From Scilla litardierei (Eukaryota; Streptophyta; Magnoliopsida; Asparagales; Asparagaceae): a stretch of 64,000 nt of DNA. Where the stretch lies: the NCBI GenBank assembly GCA_030789695.1, contig CM061142.1:797805258-797869257 (forward strand). Reading direction: 5' to 3'. Positions 23,030 through 33,115 of this stretch are shown one piece after another; position 1 is the stretch's first letter; the number at the start of each line of letters is the position of its first letter. Under the pieces are notes generated by a model. It ran no database searches, was not told the origin of the DNA, and was given only the letters and a program-made list of their open reading frames with translations. Position numbers and translations under genes: made by a program.

Positions 23030-24413
23030 GGACACAAAACATGCCCAAACAGCTTGTTTTGGCCTCCTCGTCGCTCCTGCTACGTCCGTTCTTCTTCCGA
23101 TCCTCTCCAACAGTAAAATACCCCTCGGTGAGGTAGTTGGTGACCGTCTGGAGTAAGCGCATCTCGAGATCACTCCAAATCGCGCCAAATCACCTGAAAT
23201 GCGACAAAAACAGCAAATCGTGAAAAGCATCGCAATATCGTCGATATATCGTGAAAAACATGATTTGGGCGATCTAAATGGCATGCAAACATGCGGTAAA
23301 AAATAAGTAAAATAAGGAGTGATCAGTCGTTTCCCACCAAGTCGAACGAACGCTGTTAGCTTGCGACGTGGCTCAGCTTTAGCCATAGGATCTGCATCCA
23401 ACGGCCTAGATCGGCGCTTGGTAGAGAATTGGAAACAGGGCGACGTGGCTTCATCCAAGCCACACGATCACGATCCAGCAGTAGAGATCGCCCCCGCCCA
23501 AAGCAACGCAGATGCGAGATGAAACGGGCGACATGGCTTGTTGAGAGCCGCACGATCCTCCATCCGATGGCCCAGACAAATCTGAATCAGATCCAAAGTT
23601 CGAGCAGATGCGGACGTCGATCGAAGGAACGGGTAGAGCGTGAATCTTAAAGAACACGTGGCACAATGAGAGCGCATCCCGCACGCATCCAACGGCTTAT
23701 ACTTGCAGGGACTGAGAGATAGTGGGTTTGGTTCTAATATGGTGCAGTTTTGGACTCGATAAGTGACTTAAACCCGCAATGACTTGTATTTAAGGTATTT
23801 TAGGGTTTTGAGCGTATCTTGGCGTATTGGGGGCTCTAGGAGCCGTATTTTCGCATGAAATTTGGAGGCACTGGAGACAGAGCCTAGTTCTATCATCTGA
23901 AGGAGATTTGGGGTTATTTGGAGAGAATTAGTGACATTTTTCCTATCTTTAGCCTTGTATTTTGCGTATTTGGCTTGTATCACGTATTTTGATGTTTTGA
24001 TGATGTATTTTGAATATATTCTCTCCATGCGTGGTTAATCTTCATATGTGTTGGTGTTGATGTAGTTAGGGTATCGTAATCATTGATTTTGATATCTTTT
24101 CACCCTATTTGCATTGTATAATCACGTATTTTGTCGATTTCTACATATATCTTGTTTGGGTATGTTATAAGAGATGTGAGCATGCTTGAATCGAATATGA
24201 TCTTTGCAGACTTATTCGTGATGCGATCCGAGAGGATGTATCGTGACCCGAGAGGGCACTTGTGTTTATTTTATTTATGAAATCGATGTTATACGTGCCT
24301 AACTTTTTGGCAAGTTTTCATGCTCTTTATCGCCACACTTTTCGACGTTCTCGTGCCCTAACCGGACGAAACGTTGAGTTATAAAAAAGATATTAATAAT
24401 CATTGATTGCATA

Positions 24414-24933
24414 TGTTGGATATGGACGACATATATACACCCATGAGGGGATGTATGAGGGCCTATGGACCTCAGATGTCGCGTGCACGAAAGCGTGCGT
24501 GAAGGGAACCTTTTCTCGTGTGAAAAGAACCACTCGATGAGTGGAAAAAGTCACTTTATAAGTGCATAAAGGCACTTGATAAGTGAATGAAGAAAAGGAT
24601 AAGTAAATGTGCTAATATAGGCTAATAAGCTTATATTTAGTTATTTCCTACAATAACTACCCCTAAAGCCTATAAATAGGCCCCAAGGGTAAGGCATTTA
24701 CACTAATCTAACCATGCCATAAGTTTGCATAAGGCAACTTGTGTTCTTCTTCTCCCTTCCATTAAAATCCTCTTCTAAATAGAGATTTAGGCGGTGAAAC
24801 GCTGCTTCGATCCTCTGTGACGAAGTACTGACCGTTGTGGCGAATCCGAGGGCGAAGTTCAGAGATTACGGTGCAAGCGTAAGTCTCTTCTCTTCATTCG
24901 ATCCTAACATCATTGTTTTGACAGGATCCTACA
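24414..24933 (+). repeat. Copia A 5' LTR
   Basis: TGTTGGATATGG...GGATCCTACA. Upstream of the TATA box are four short palindromic hairpins: GCACG-aaag-CGTGC (24485), CCACTC-gat-GAGTGG (24530), CACTT-tat-AAGTG (24552) and CACTT-gat-AAGTG (24573). Confidence 0.95.
24671..24678 (+). promoter_or_regulatory. TATA box of Copia A 5' LTR
   Basis: TATAAATA within GCCTATAAATAGG. The 3' LTR has TAAAAATA at the same place (about 31894), so the TATA box survives only in the copy that would drive the element. Confidence 0.75.
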
Positions 24934-24947
24934 TTGGTATCAGAGCC
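24934..24947 (+). promoter_or_regulatory. Copia A primer-binding site (tRNA-iMet)
   Basis: TTGGTATCAGAGCC directly follows the LTR end, a perfect match to the plant initiator-Met tRNA 3' end complement. Confidence 0.95.
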
Positions 24948-26529
24948 ATACGGGTCCGCCCCGGTCTAACCGATGAACGAGGCGTTGTCTTTTTCACGAA
25001 TGAGTTTCCTACCATTATGGATATGGTAGGAGCGCATCGTGACGGAGAGAATCGCAGCAGTTGTTCTTTTCACGTTAGGGTCTTCTGTCATTACGGATAT
25101 GGCAGGAACTCTCCGTGACGGGAAGAACTGATCGTTCATCTCGCCAAACTCGCACTCTTCATGGATACTGAGTCTCCATTCAATAGGGAAAGTGAACTCT
25201 CTTCATGTGGAGCGTGAAGTTTGCGGCCTTGAAAGTGTGTTATTTTTTAATTTTTGGCACACAGCCATTAAATAATAACTACTTTCTCGACGAACGGGTG
25301 TTTCATCGGAGAATACGATGGTGGTTATTCTCAACGGAGAAGATGACATTTTTGGTGCATGATCACCGTGGCCATATGGGCCATGGAGGCTATGCATCCC
25401 CTATCCCCATGCGGAGGGGGTTGGCTACGGCCAATAACAACCACGGCCACCCCTCCGGTGGGGGTGTGCGGCCAACCCCATGCAAGGGGGAGGCCGGCAA
25501 TGGCCATATGGGCCAAGGCCGGCCATGGCTAAGGGGCCATGGCCAGGCCATGGCCGGCCATGGCCAGGCCTCTGCCAGGGCCAGGGGGGCCTGGCCGAGG
25601 CCAGGCCACGGCCAGGAGGCCCTGGCGGCCCTGGCCAGCCAGGGCCTGGCCGCCCTGGCCGAGGCCAGGGCCATGCCAGGCCAACCCTGGCCTCGGCCCG
25701 GGCCGGCCACTACCGGCCCAGGCCGAGGCCAGGGCCAGGCCACTGCCGGCCCTTGGTCTCGGCTAGGGCCAAGCCCCGGTCGACTCTGTTCAAAGGGGGG
25801 GCTCGCTTGGGCGGTGGCTTGCGTGGCCGGTCTCTACGGAGCCGACGACAGTTCTCTGCGGCAAATTCTCCTGCAGAAGGGGAGCACCTGGATCCATACG
25901 GGGGCCGGCGACGATGGCTTGCAGAAAAATCCCCTCAAAGGGGATCCGGCCTTGGCACGGCTACGGCTCAACCCCGGCAATGGCCAGGGATTGCCGAATA
26001 TTTCGCTAGTATCATAAGGGTACTAGGTTGAAATATACATTTTGAAAAATACGTTTTCAAAAACGCTTTTTCGCTGGAAAGTACTATAAGAGTACTGTTA
26101 TTTGATAAAGTGATGTGGAAATATTGAAAGTTGTTCTAGATGGTGATTGGGATCGTAATGAATTTTCCGATTCTAGAACAACATCTTCAATATTTTTCGA
26201 AAGTAACTTATCAAATATGATAATATCATTCCAAGTGGGGTTTTCCAAGTGGGAGTGATATTAAACTAGTCTGAAAATTTCCACATTCGATTGATTCAGC
26301 ATCTCAATGGATCATGATTCGACCAGTGGTCTTTTGGACTAGTTTGTGGGATACCTCAGCTCAGTCTGGGGGTAGTGAACCATTGACTAGCCATTTCCCT
26401 GGTCGGTCCGCTGGCCGAGACTAATGAATCATGAAAATGTAACAATATGATGACTATGTATATGAAATTTATGCAATGTTTTTGATCGAACCTTCGTTTT
26501 ATGTCTTTTTGCAGCATTTTAAAACTAAA
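24948..26529 (+). other. Copia A non-coding leader with GGCC-rich block
   Basis: 1.6 kb between PBS and gag. At 25370-25790 the sequence is built almost wholly of GGCC, GGCCA and GGCCATGGCC words, so several frames on both strands stay open with Gly/Pro/Ala/Arg-rich, non-protein-like translations. The rest is ordinary AT-rich sequence with no motif. Confidence 0.75.
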
Positions 26530-27681
26530 ATGTCTTCTGCCGCTAAGAACATCGTCGTTGAGTTGAACAGAGGTGAAAAACTCAACGGCGATAATTACAA
26601 ATTATGGTCCATTAAGATACAATATGTTCTAGAGGACCAAGACGTGCTCGAAACTCTGAAGAACAAAATGATTGAACCTGAGTTGGGCACTACGGCCCAA
26701 CACAGAAGAGACAAGGAAGCTTTTGATGCTTGGTCTCGGAAGAACAAGATTGCTCGCATTACGTTGCTGTCAAGTATGGCAGACGACATAATGCGAATCT
26801 TCTGAGAGCATGACCTAGCCATGGACATATGGTCCAAGCTAGAGGAGAAGTTTGGTGGCACCTTGGTGTCCAAACTTCGTTCTTTAACTATAAGATTCGA
26901 TTCGTACAAGAAACGTCCAGATCATTCCATGGGGAAGCATCTGCGACATATGGCGAATCTAATCTCAGAGTTAAAGGATGCAGGTCATGTGCTCACTGAT
27001 GAGTAACAAATCCAAGCAGTCATACGTTCCCTGCCAAATGGGTGGGACCAAATGAAGATGCATCTCACTCATAATGAGAGCATCAAGAACTTCAGCGATG
27101 TTTCTAAGCACCTCGAGTTAGAGGAAGAGCGGCTTGCGGCCGCCAAGCCAAGTGCAGAAGTGCACATGGTTGCTAGTTCCTCACACGGGGGAAAGAAACG
27201 GAAAAATCGATCAAAGTTTACTAACGAACGTAATAAGAAACCTGAGTCTACCAAGAAACCCAAACACAAGGGTGGGCACAAGAAGTGGCACAAGAAGAAT
27301 GACTTGAAGAAGATCAAGTGTTTCAAGTGCAACAAGTTAGTTCACTATGCTTGTTCATGTACGAGTGGAGGTGACGAGGTAACTTGTAATAATACTAGTT
27401 ACATATGTGTCTGTAGTTCAATATTTCTTATAGAATCTAATCCTTTTTGGATAATTGATTCAGGTGCCACCGACTACATAGCAAGGGACAGACGGTCCTT
27501 CGTGGAGTATCACCGGATACCCCAAGGAACAAAGTGGATATATGTAGGAAACAACACACGTGTTGAAGTGAAAGGCGTTGGGACTTGCAAGCTCGTCTTG
27601 GACAACGGCCGCACTATCTTACTACATGATGTCCTCTTCGCTCCAGATATTCGAAGGAATATTATATCTGTGGTCGTTTAA
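26530..27681 (+). pseudogene. Copia A gag and protease (pseudogene)
   Basis: Gag begins at the ATG at 26530 (MSSAAKNIVVELNRGEKL), giving a typical Copia gag N-terminus ending in a basic Lys-rich stretch. A CCHC knuckle follows at 27319-27360 (CFKCNKLVHYACSC; the usual Gly before His is Val). The aspartic protease active site is DSG at 27457-27465 within WIIDSGATDYIA. In-frame stops lie at 26803-26805 (TGA) and 27004-27006 (TAA). A frameshift near 27677 moves the reading into another frame until about 27780, where it returns; this covers the gag-pre-integrase region. Confidence 0.9.
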
Positions 27682-27747
27682 TGGATCTTGTTTATAGTTG
27701 GTTTTTTCATGATTGTAAAGTGGACTTGTTTTGTAATAATTCCTTAA

Positions 27748-28650
27748 TTGGTACTGGGTATGTTTTCAAAGGATTTATTGATGTATGACTCCTCATTTTG
27801 TAATGAAAATTTCCTTGTTGCAAATTCTTCGACTTATGAGTCAGATATAATTTGTTGGCACGCAAGGCTTGCTCACATTGGACCAACGCGTATGGATAGA
27901 CTTGCCAAATGTGGCCTTCTATCCAATGTTTCAAAGGTCGATATGTCGACATGCGAACATTGCCTTGTAGGGAAATCTTGTCGCAAGCCGTTTGGAACCG
28001 GCACAAGGGCCGGGATTCCATTACAGCTCATCCATTCGGACATATGTGGTCTGATGAATGTCAAGACAAGACGCGGGAAGTCCTATTTCATCACTTTTAT
28101 TGATGACTTCACCCGATTCGGACATATCTATTTGATATCCCACAAAAGTGAAGCATTAACCTGCTTTAAAAACTATATGAGTTTAGTGGAATATCAATTA
28201 GATCGTAAGATTAAGGTCTTGCGAACCGATAGGGGCAGTGAATATCAATCAACAAGTTTTAAAGAACTTTGTGATGAAAAGGGCATAGTTCATCAGGTAA
28301 CTATGCCTTATACTCCGCAACAAAATGGTGTTGCAGAAAGGAGGAATAGGACTTTAATGGAAATGGTCTGTTCAATGATGGCGCAAGCTAACTTGCCAAT
28401 CACCTTTTGGGGTGATGCATTATTGACGACCGCTTTCATCTTGAACCGCATACCCTCGAAATCAGTTAGCTCCACTCCTTACGAGTTGTGGAACCAAAGG
28501 TCTCCTGACTTAAACATTTTGAAACCTTGGGGGTGTGCATCCTATGCACATATTTCCTCCCATAAGTATGGCAAACTTGGGCCACGGGGAAGGAAATGTA
28601 TCGTTATACGATACACAGAAAAATCCAAAGGTTATGTTTTCATTGGTTAG
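27748..28650 (+). pseudogene. Copia A integrase (pseudogene)
   Basis: The reading shows an H-X3/4-H and C-X2-C zinc region (WHARLAHIG... CEHCLVGK), then the D,D-35-E core: Asp in HSDICG, Asp in LRTDRGSEY, Glu in PQQNGVAERRN. The conserved ILNRIPSKSVSSTPYELW and KPWGCASY segments of Copia integrase follow. It ends at a premature TAG (28648-28650); the same frame continues into RT. Confidence 0.92.
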
Positions 28651-30606
28651 GAAGACAATGGAGGTCTAATTGAATTTGAGTCGAGGGATGTCACTTTCTT
28701 GGAAAACGAGTTTCCAAGACAGGGCGAGATAAGTCAGGACTTATCTCTATTTGAGATTAATGATCAAGAAGGATTACCTCATTCGAGTGGGAGAATTCTT
28801 GGTGAAGACGAAAATACGTTTCTACCTTCACCAATGGATGATACGAATGATGTTGATCCTATTCCATACGGGAATAATGATCCAAGTGGGAGCAATTCTA
28901 ACGACATTCCAAGTGGGAGTGATATTAGAATTGATCTAAATTCAAGTCAACAAGGACTTGAAGAATCTCAAATACGACGTAGTAGTCATACAAGGTTAGC
29001 TCCTCTAAGATTTGAGGATGAATTTCCGCAAACCTTTATGACTTTACTACAAGTAGATGACGAGCCTGCTACTTTCAAACAGGCCGTATCATGCCCTGCA
29101 AAAGACAAATGGATGGAAGCGATGAAGGAGGAGTTAGAATCCATGAAAGTTATCCAAGTCTGGGACTTGGTTGATTTACCCAGAGGACGTAGACCTATTG
29201 GGAACAAATGGGTCCTCAAAATCAAGCATAAGGCTGATGGCTCTACAGACAGATATAAAGCTCGCCTTGTCGCGAAAGGTTTTACACAACAGGAAGGGAT
29301 AGACTACGAAGAGACCTTCTCACCTGTTGTTCGTTTTACCTCGATTCGCCTGATTCTGGCTATGGTAGCTTGCTTAGACCTCGAATTACATCAAATGGAT
29401 GTAAAGACTTCCTTTCTCAATGGAGAATTGGACGAGGAGATCTATATGGAACAACCAACAGGGTTCGTAAAAGAAGGAAACGAACATAAGGTTTGTAAAC
29501 TTCGTAAGTCCATATATGGTCTTAAACAATCCTCGAGGCAATGGTATATACGATTTCAAGAAGTTGTCTTATCAAATGGTTTTAACATGCTTGATGAAGA
29601 TAACTGTGTATATATCAAGAGGATTAAAAGCAAGTATGTTATTATGTCTCTATACGTAGATGACATTTTAATATCCGGAAATAACAAGGGCTTTGTGATG
29701 GATATCAAGGCTTGGCTTTCATCAGTTTTTGAGATGAAAGACATGGGAGAAGCCGCATATATCCTTGGAGTTAAGATTTCAAGGAATCGTTCGAAGAAAC
29801 TTCTTTCTCTTTCACAAGAGACTTATATAAAGAAGGTTCTAGAACGTTTTAATATGCAGGACTGCAAGTCCATTGATACTCCTATAAGCAAATGCGATAA
29901 TTCATGTCTGAAATCGTGTCCAAAGAACCAAAAGGAAAATGAAATTATGGAAAAAGTTTCATATTCCAGTGCAGTTGGTAGTCTTATGTACGCTATGATG
30001 TGTACAAGACCGGACATCTGTTTTGCCGTTGGAATGGTAAGTCCTTACCAATCCAATCCAGGGCAAGTACACTGGAAAGCGGTTAAAAGGATAATGATGT
30101 ATCTTAAAGGAACTGCGGACTATGCTTTATGCTATCAAGGAGATGCCTTGAGGCTCGAAGGCTACACTGATGCTGATTGGGCGGGTGATCTTGATGAGCG
30201 ACGATCGACCTCAGGATATGTTTTTCTACTCGGATCTGGTGCAATATCCTGGAGTAGCAAGAAACAATCCTGCATCGCACTTTCAACTATGGAAGCCGAG
30301 TTTGTAGCATTTAGCATGGCAGTCCAAGAGGCTGTTTGGCTTAGGAAATTCTTAGACAGGCTAATTGATGCAAGTGACTCAGGTGCTGTACCAATACACA
30401 GTGACAGTTAAGCATCTATAGCCTATGTCAAAGATCCAAAATTCCATTGTAAGACCAAACACATTGATATCTGCTACAAATTTGCAAAAGACTATGATAA
30501 AACCAAGAAGGTAGACATAAGGTACATATCTACGCATGAGATGATAGTGGATCCGCTTACGAAGGTGGTCCCCAGAGATGTGTTTTACAAACACTTATCA
30601 TCTTAA
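28651..30606 (+). pseudogene. Copia A reverse transcriptase-RNase H (pseudogene)
   Basis: RT and RNase H of Copia type. Visible motifs are ARLVAKGFTQQEGIDYEETF, HQMDVKTSFLNGELDEEIYM, the YVDD box (29653-29664) and GLKQSSRQW. In RNase H, YTDADWAGDLDERRSTSGY and STMEAEFVAFSMA are clear. A TAA at 30409-30411 truncates RNase H; the frame then runs on to a stop at about 30604-30606 with KTKHIDI and STHEMIVDPLTK-type sequence. A polar Asn/Ser-rich linker (28700-28990) lies between integrase and RT. Confidence 0.93.
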
Positions 30607-31636
30607 GGATTGTGTAAGAGCTGAGTTGTACCAATGTAAATTCTCATGTCTGTAAAAGATCAAATTTAATAAAAGAATAAGTTCTTTTCAACATTGCAGA
30701 TGAGTTTCTAGAAAGTGTTTGTGTACATTTTAAAATCTCAGCTATATTTTCTAGTATGTCAGACAGATTGAGGTTGGCTCTCTCACATGAGCAACCGCCT
30801 TTATTATATCAGACGAATAAAATAAAGATGAGACCTGTTTAAAGTCAAAATCGTCAGACGGATGATTTAGATTCATGACTTAAACAAAATGGTCATATGA
30901 AAGATCTGCATCATATGGATGCTTACAACAGATCTAAGAGGATTCTTAAATCCTATCTGTCTTATGCGGGATGTGGGTCCAGAAGATTATTTGAGTAGTA
31001 AAAGGGACTCAAAATCAGACATTGTGGTGTCTGATCATCATCCTTACAACATCATTAAGACATACGCTCCCTGGGAAAGGAGTGATGTTGTAATACGTAT
31101 TCATACTACGTATGCATTTGACCATAGGGTTAGAATAGTAATTGTGTTTACTATTATGTGAGACCCAAAGACCACATGGGTCTTAACTCGTTACCCTTAT
31201 GGACTCTAATTGGTTCCTTTAGATTTGACTGTGTGATTGCTATCTTAGCATGTTGCTTATGGGCTATGGTCAATTCGGTCCGGCGGGGCATGTTAGAAAA
31301 GCAAGTCAAGTCAAGATCGAAAGGATCGCAAGAAGAGGAGATTAATTTCATATTCACATTTGGACTTTAGAGATTCAAAGCTGGCCAGTCAATTGTAATC
31401 CAGATGGGATTCAATTATTGAATATAAAGTATAACAAATGTGAAGAAATAATCTAGGGTAAAGCATGCGTTAATCTACTCAACTTTGCACCTCGAGAAGT
31501 GTTGTTATCTCTAACAAGTGCACAAACAGCGGACTCTATGCGCATGACGGTCACACGGCCTATTTCTCGGTATGATAAACAGAAGAGTTAAAGGAAAAGA
31601 TGTTTCCTTACAATCCCCTCTTGTGTGAGTGGGAGA
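30607..31636 (+). other. Copia A 3' untranslated region and polypurine tract
   Basis: AT-rich sequence with no ORF motif. It ends in GTGAGTGGGAGA (31625-31636) directly before the 3' LTR, the probable polypurine tract. Confidence 0.75.
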
Positions 31637-32165
31637 TGTTGGATATGGACGACATGTATACACCCATGAGGGGATGTATGAGGGCCTATGGACCTCAGAT
31701 GTCGCGTGCACGAAAGCATGCGCGAAGGGAACCTTTTCTCGTGTGAAAAGGACCACTCGATAAGTGGAAAAAGTCACTTTATAAGTGCATAAAGGCACTT
31801 GATAAGTGAATGAAGAAGAGGATAAGTAAATGTGCTAATATAGGCTAATAAGCTTATATTTAGTTATTTCCTACAATAACTACCCCTAAAGCCTAAAAAT
31901 AGGACCCAAGGGTAAGGCATTTACACTAATCTAACCATGCCATAAGTTTGCATAAGGCAACTTGTGTTCTTCTTCTCCCTTCCATTAAAATCCTCTTCTA
32001 AATAGAGATTTAGGCGGTGAAACACTGCTTCGATCCTCCGTGACGAAGTACTGACCGTTGTGGCGAATCCAAGGGCGAAGTTCAGAGATTACGGTGCTGC
32101 GTACGCAAGCTTAAGTCTCTCCTCTTCATTCGATCCTAACATCGTTGTTTTGACAGGATCCTACA
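31637..32165 (+). repeat. Copia A 3' LTR
   Basis: 529 bp, TGTTGGATATGG...GGATCCTACA, followed by TSD GCATA. Nine bases longer than the 5' LTR because of an insertion near 32097 (TGCGTACG area). Confidence 0.95.
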
Positions 32166-32446
32166 GCATACACCATAACGAAATCACTACCAACACATAC
32201 TCTCCATATTAGTACCCCAAAATCGAACTCACCGTAACTATCGTAGGATTTTCTTTTATTCTTTAAAACCGTCGATACCATATCTTTAGGTGGTTGGTTA
32301 TTACCGTATTATTACTCTTTATAAACTGAAGTTCGTGGTTTTGTAGGTCAGTTGACCCGTGGATACGATACCTGGACTCACCAGGATTATTACGTGTTCG
32401 ATCTCCTGCACTTGGGAGTAGCGCTCACACATTTTGAGACGAGTCA

Positions 32447-33115
32447 TTTATATATGTGAAAATATGCATGCAAAAATTGTTAAGCTAGAATCCACTGTTG
32501 CATCTCTTAGGGAAGTACACTTTGAATTACACCAAGAGAACTAGAACATGTCTCTAGACAATGAAAAATTGAAAACAGAAAATAATACACTTAAGGCCAC
32601 TCTTGCAAAGATTAAAAAGCAACAACCCATTATGCACGAGACATTAAAGTGTGATGTTTGTCCTAAGCTAGAGACAGAAAACAAAGCATGCAAATAAAAA
32701 TTGCTCGTGTTGGAAAATGAAAATAAAGAGCTTAAATAAAAATTGACTAAGATTGAGACTGAAAATAAAGATCTCAAAGGAAAAATGATTGAGATAGAAA
32801 AGAAAGCTGAAATTTTGAAAAAGAATGAAGAGGAAAATAAAAAGGCTTTCATTAGTAAGTGCACTTTGCTTGTAAACAAAAATCTTTATTTGAAATCCAA
32901 AGTCACAGACCTAGAGGAAACCATAAAGAAATTTGGTGTTGGAAAACAAAAAACAATCTTTGGATATTATTCCTGTAAACCAAATATATAAAAACAATAG
33001 GCGAGGACTTGGATACGAATTGAATATTCACACTTTAAAACATAAAAGAAAGAAAGTTCACAGTGAGGCTACAAAAGTTAGAAAAATTAATGCAAAGAGA
33101 TTTACATGTGGATGT
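32447..33115 (+). pseudogene. Sirevirus-like gag, part 2 (coiled-coil region)
   Basis: Continuation of the gag that begins at 9343, in register across the solo LTR. It codes for a long Lys/Glu/Leu/Asn heptad-rich coiled coil (KLESTVASLREVHFEL, then repeated KLETEN, LENENKELK and KIETENKDL units) and the CDVCPKLE-type box typical of Sirevirus gag. Several TAA/TAG stops interrupt it. It ends inside a second, decayed knuckle (FTCGC) where the LARD-like element inserted (TSD GATGT, 33111-33115). Confidence 0.78.

Larger units (their letters stand above)
10385..23325 (-). mobile_element. Athila-type Ty3/gypsy retrotransposon, complete ends, no gag
   Basis: A 12.9-kb element with two LTRs of identical length (1822 bp each) and a perfect 5-bp TSD, GTCGT, at 10380-10384 and 23326-23330. 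Minus-strand order is 5' LTR, tRNA-Asp PBS, pol (RT, RNase H, integrase), ATHILA-type ORF, polypurine tract, 3' LTR. The tRNA-Asp PBS and the extra ORF after pol are Athila traits. No gag or aspartic protease motif exists between the PBS and RT. Pol has in-frame stops and a frameshift, so the element cannot act alone. The two LTRs differ by only a few percent by eye. Confidence 0.9.
21504..23325 (-). repeat. Athila 5' LTR
   Basis: 1822 bp, from TGATCACTCC (minus strand, 23325) to GGAGCGATCA (21504). It is the same length as the other LTR; every position here equals the 3' LTR position plus 11119. It carries the same palindrome cluster, TATA-like box and hairpin array, and is followed by TSD GTCGT (23326-23330). 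Confidence 0.93.
24414..32165 (+). mobile_element. Copia element A, complete ends with TSD
   Basis: A 7.75-kb Copia element with LTRs 24414-24933 and 31637-32165 and a perfect 5-bp TSD, GCATA (24409-24413 and 32166-32170). Order is LTR, iMet PBS, a 1.6-kb non-coding leader, gag-protease-integrase-RT-RNase H in one frame, polypurine tract, LTR. The LTRs differ at about 15 positions in 520 by eye, plus one 9-bp indel. The polyprotein has four in-frame stops and a compensated pair of frameshifts. Integrase before RT identifies Copia. Confidence 0.95.
10031..32446 (+). mobile_element. Gypsy-type solo LTR, interrupted by two elements
   Basis: Three pieces (10031-10384, 23331-24413, 32171-32446; about 1.7 kb together) form one LTR that starts TGATTCGG and ends GACGAGTCA. 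The flanks TTTAA (10026-10030) and TTTAT (32447-32451) make a TSD with one mismatch, and the Sirevirus-like gag frame continues across the site. The end segment (GATACGATACCTGGACTCACC near 32364) resembles the 3' end of Athila/Tat LTRs. A TATA-like TGTATTTAAGG lies near 23786. No internal domain remains, so this is a solo LTR left by LTR-LTR recombination. It was already present when the Athila and Copia elements inserted into it. Confidence 0.7.

Noticed and set aside
25205..26031. Open frames of up to 270 codons on the plus strand and 117 on the minus strand in the GGCC-rich block
   Set aside because: Several frames are open only because GGCC words contain no stop codons; the translations are Gly/Pro/Ala/Arg repeats with no protein-like character.
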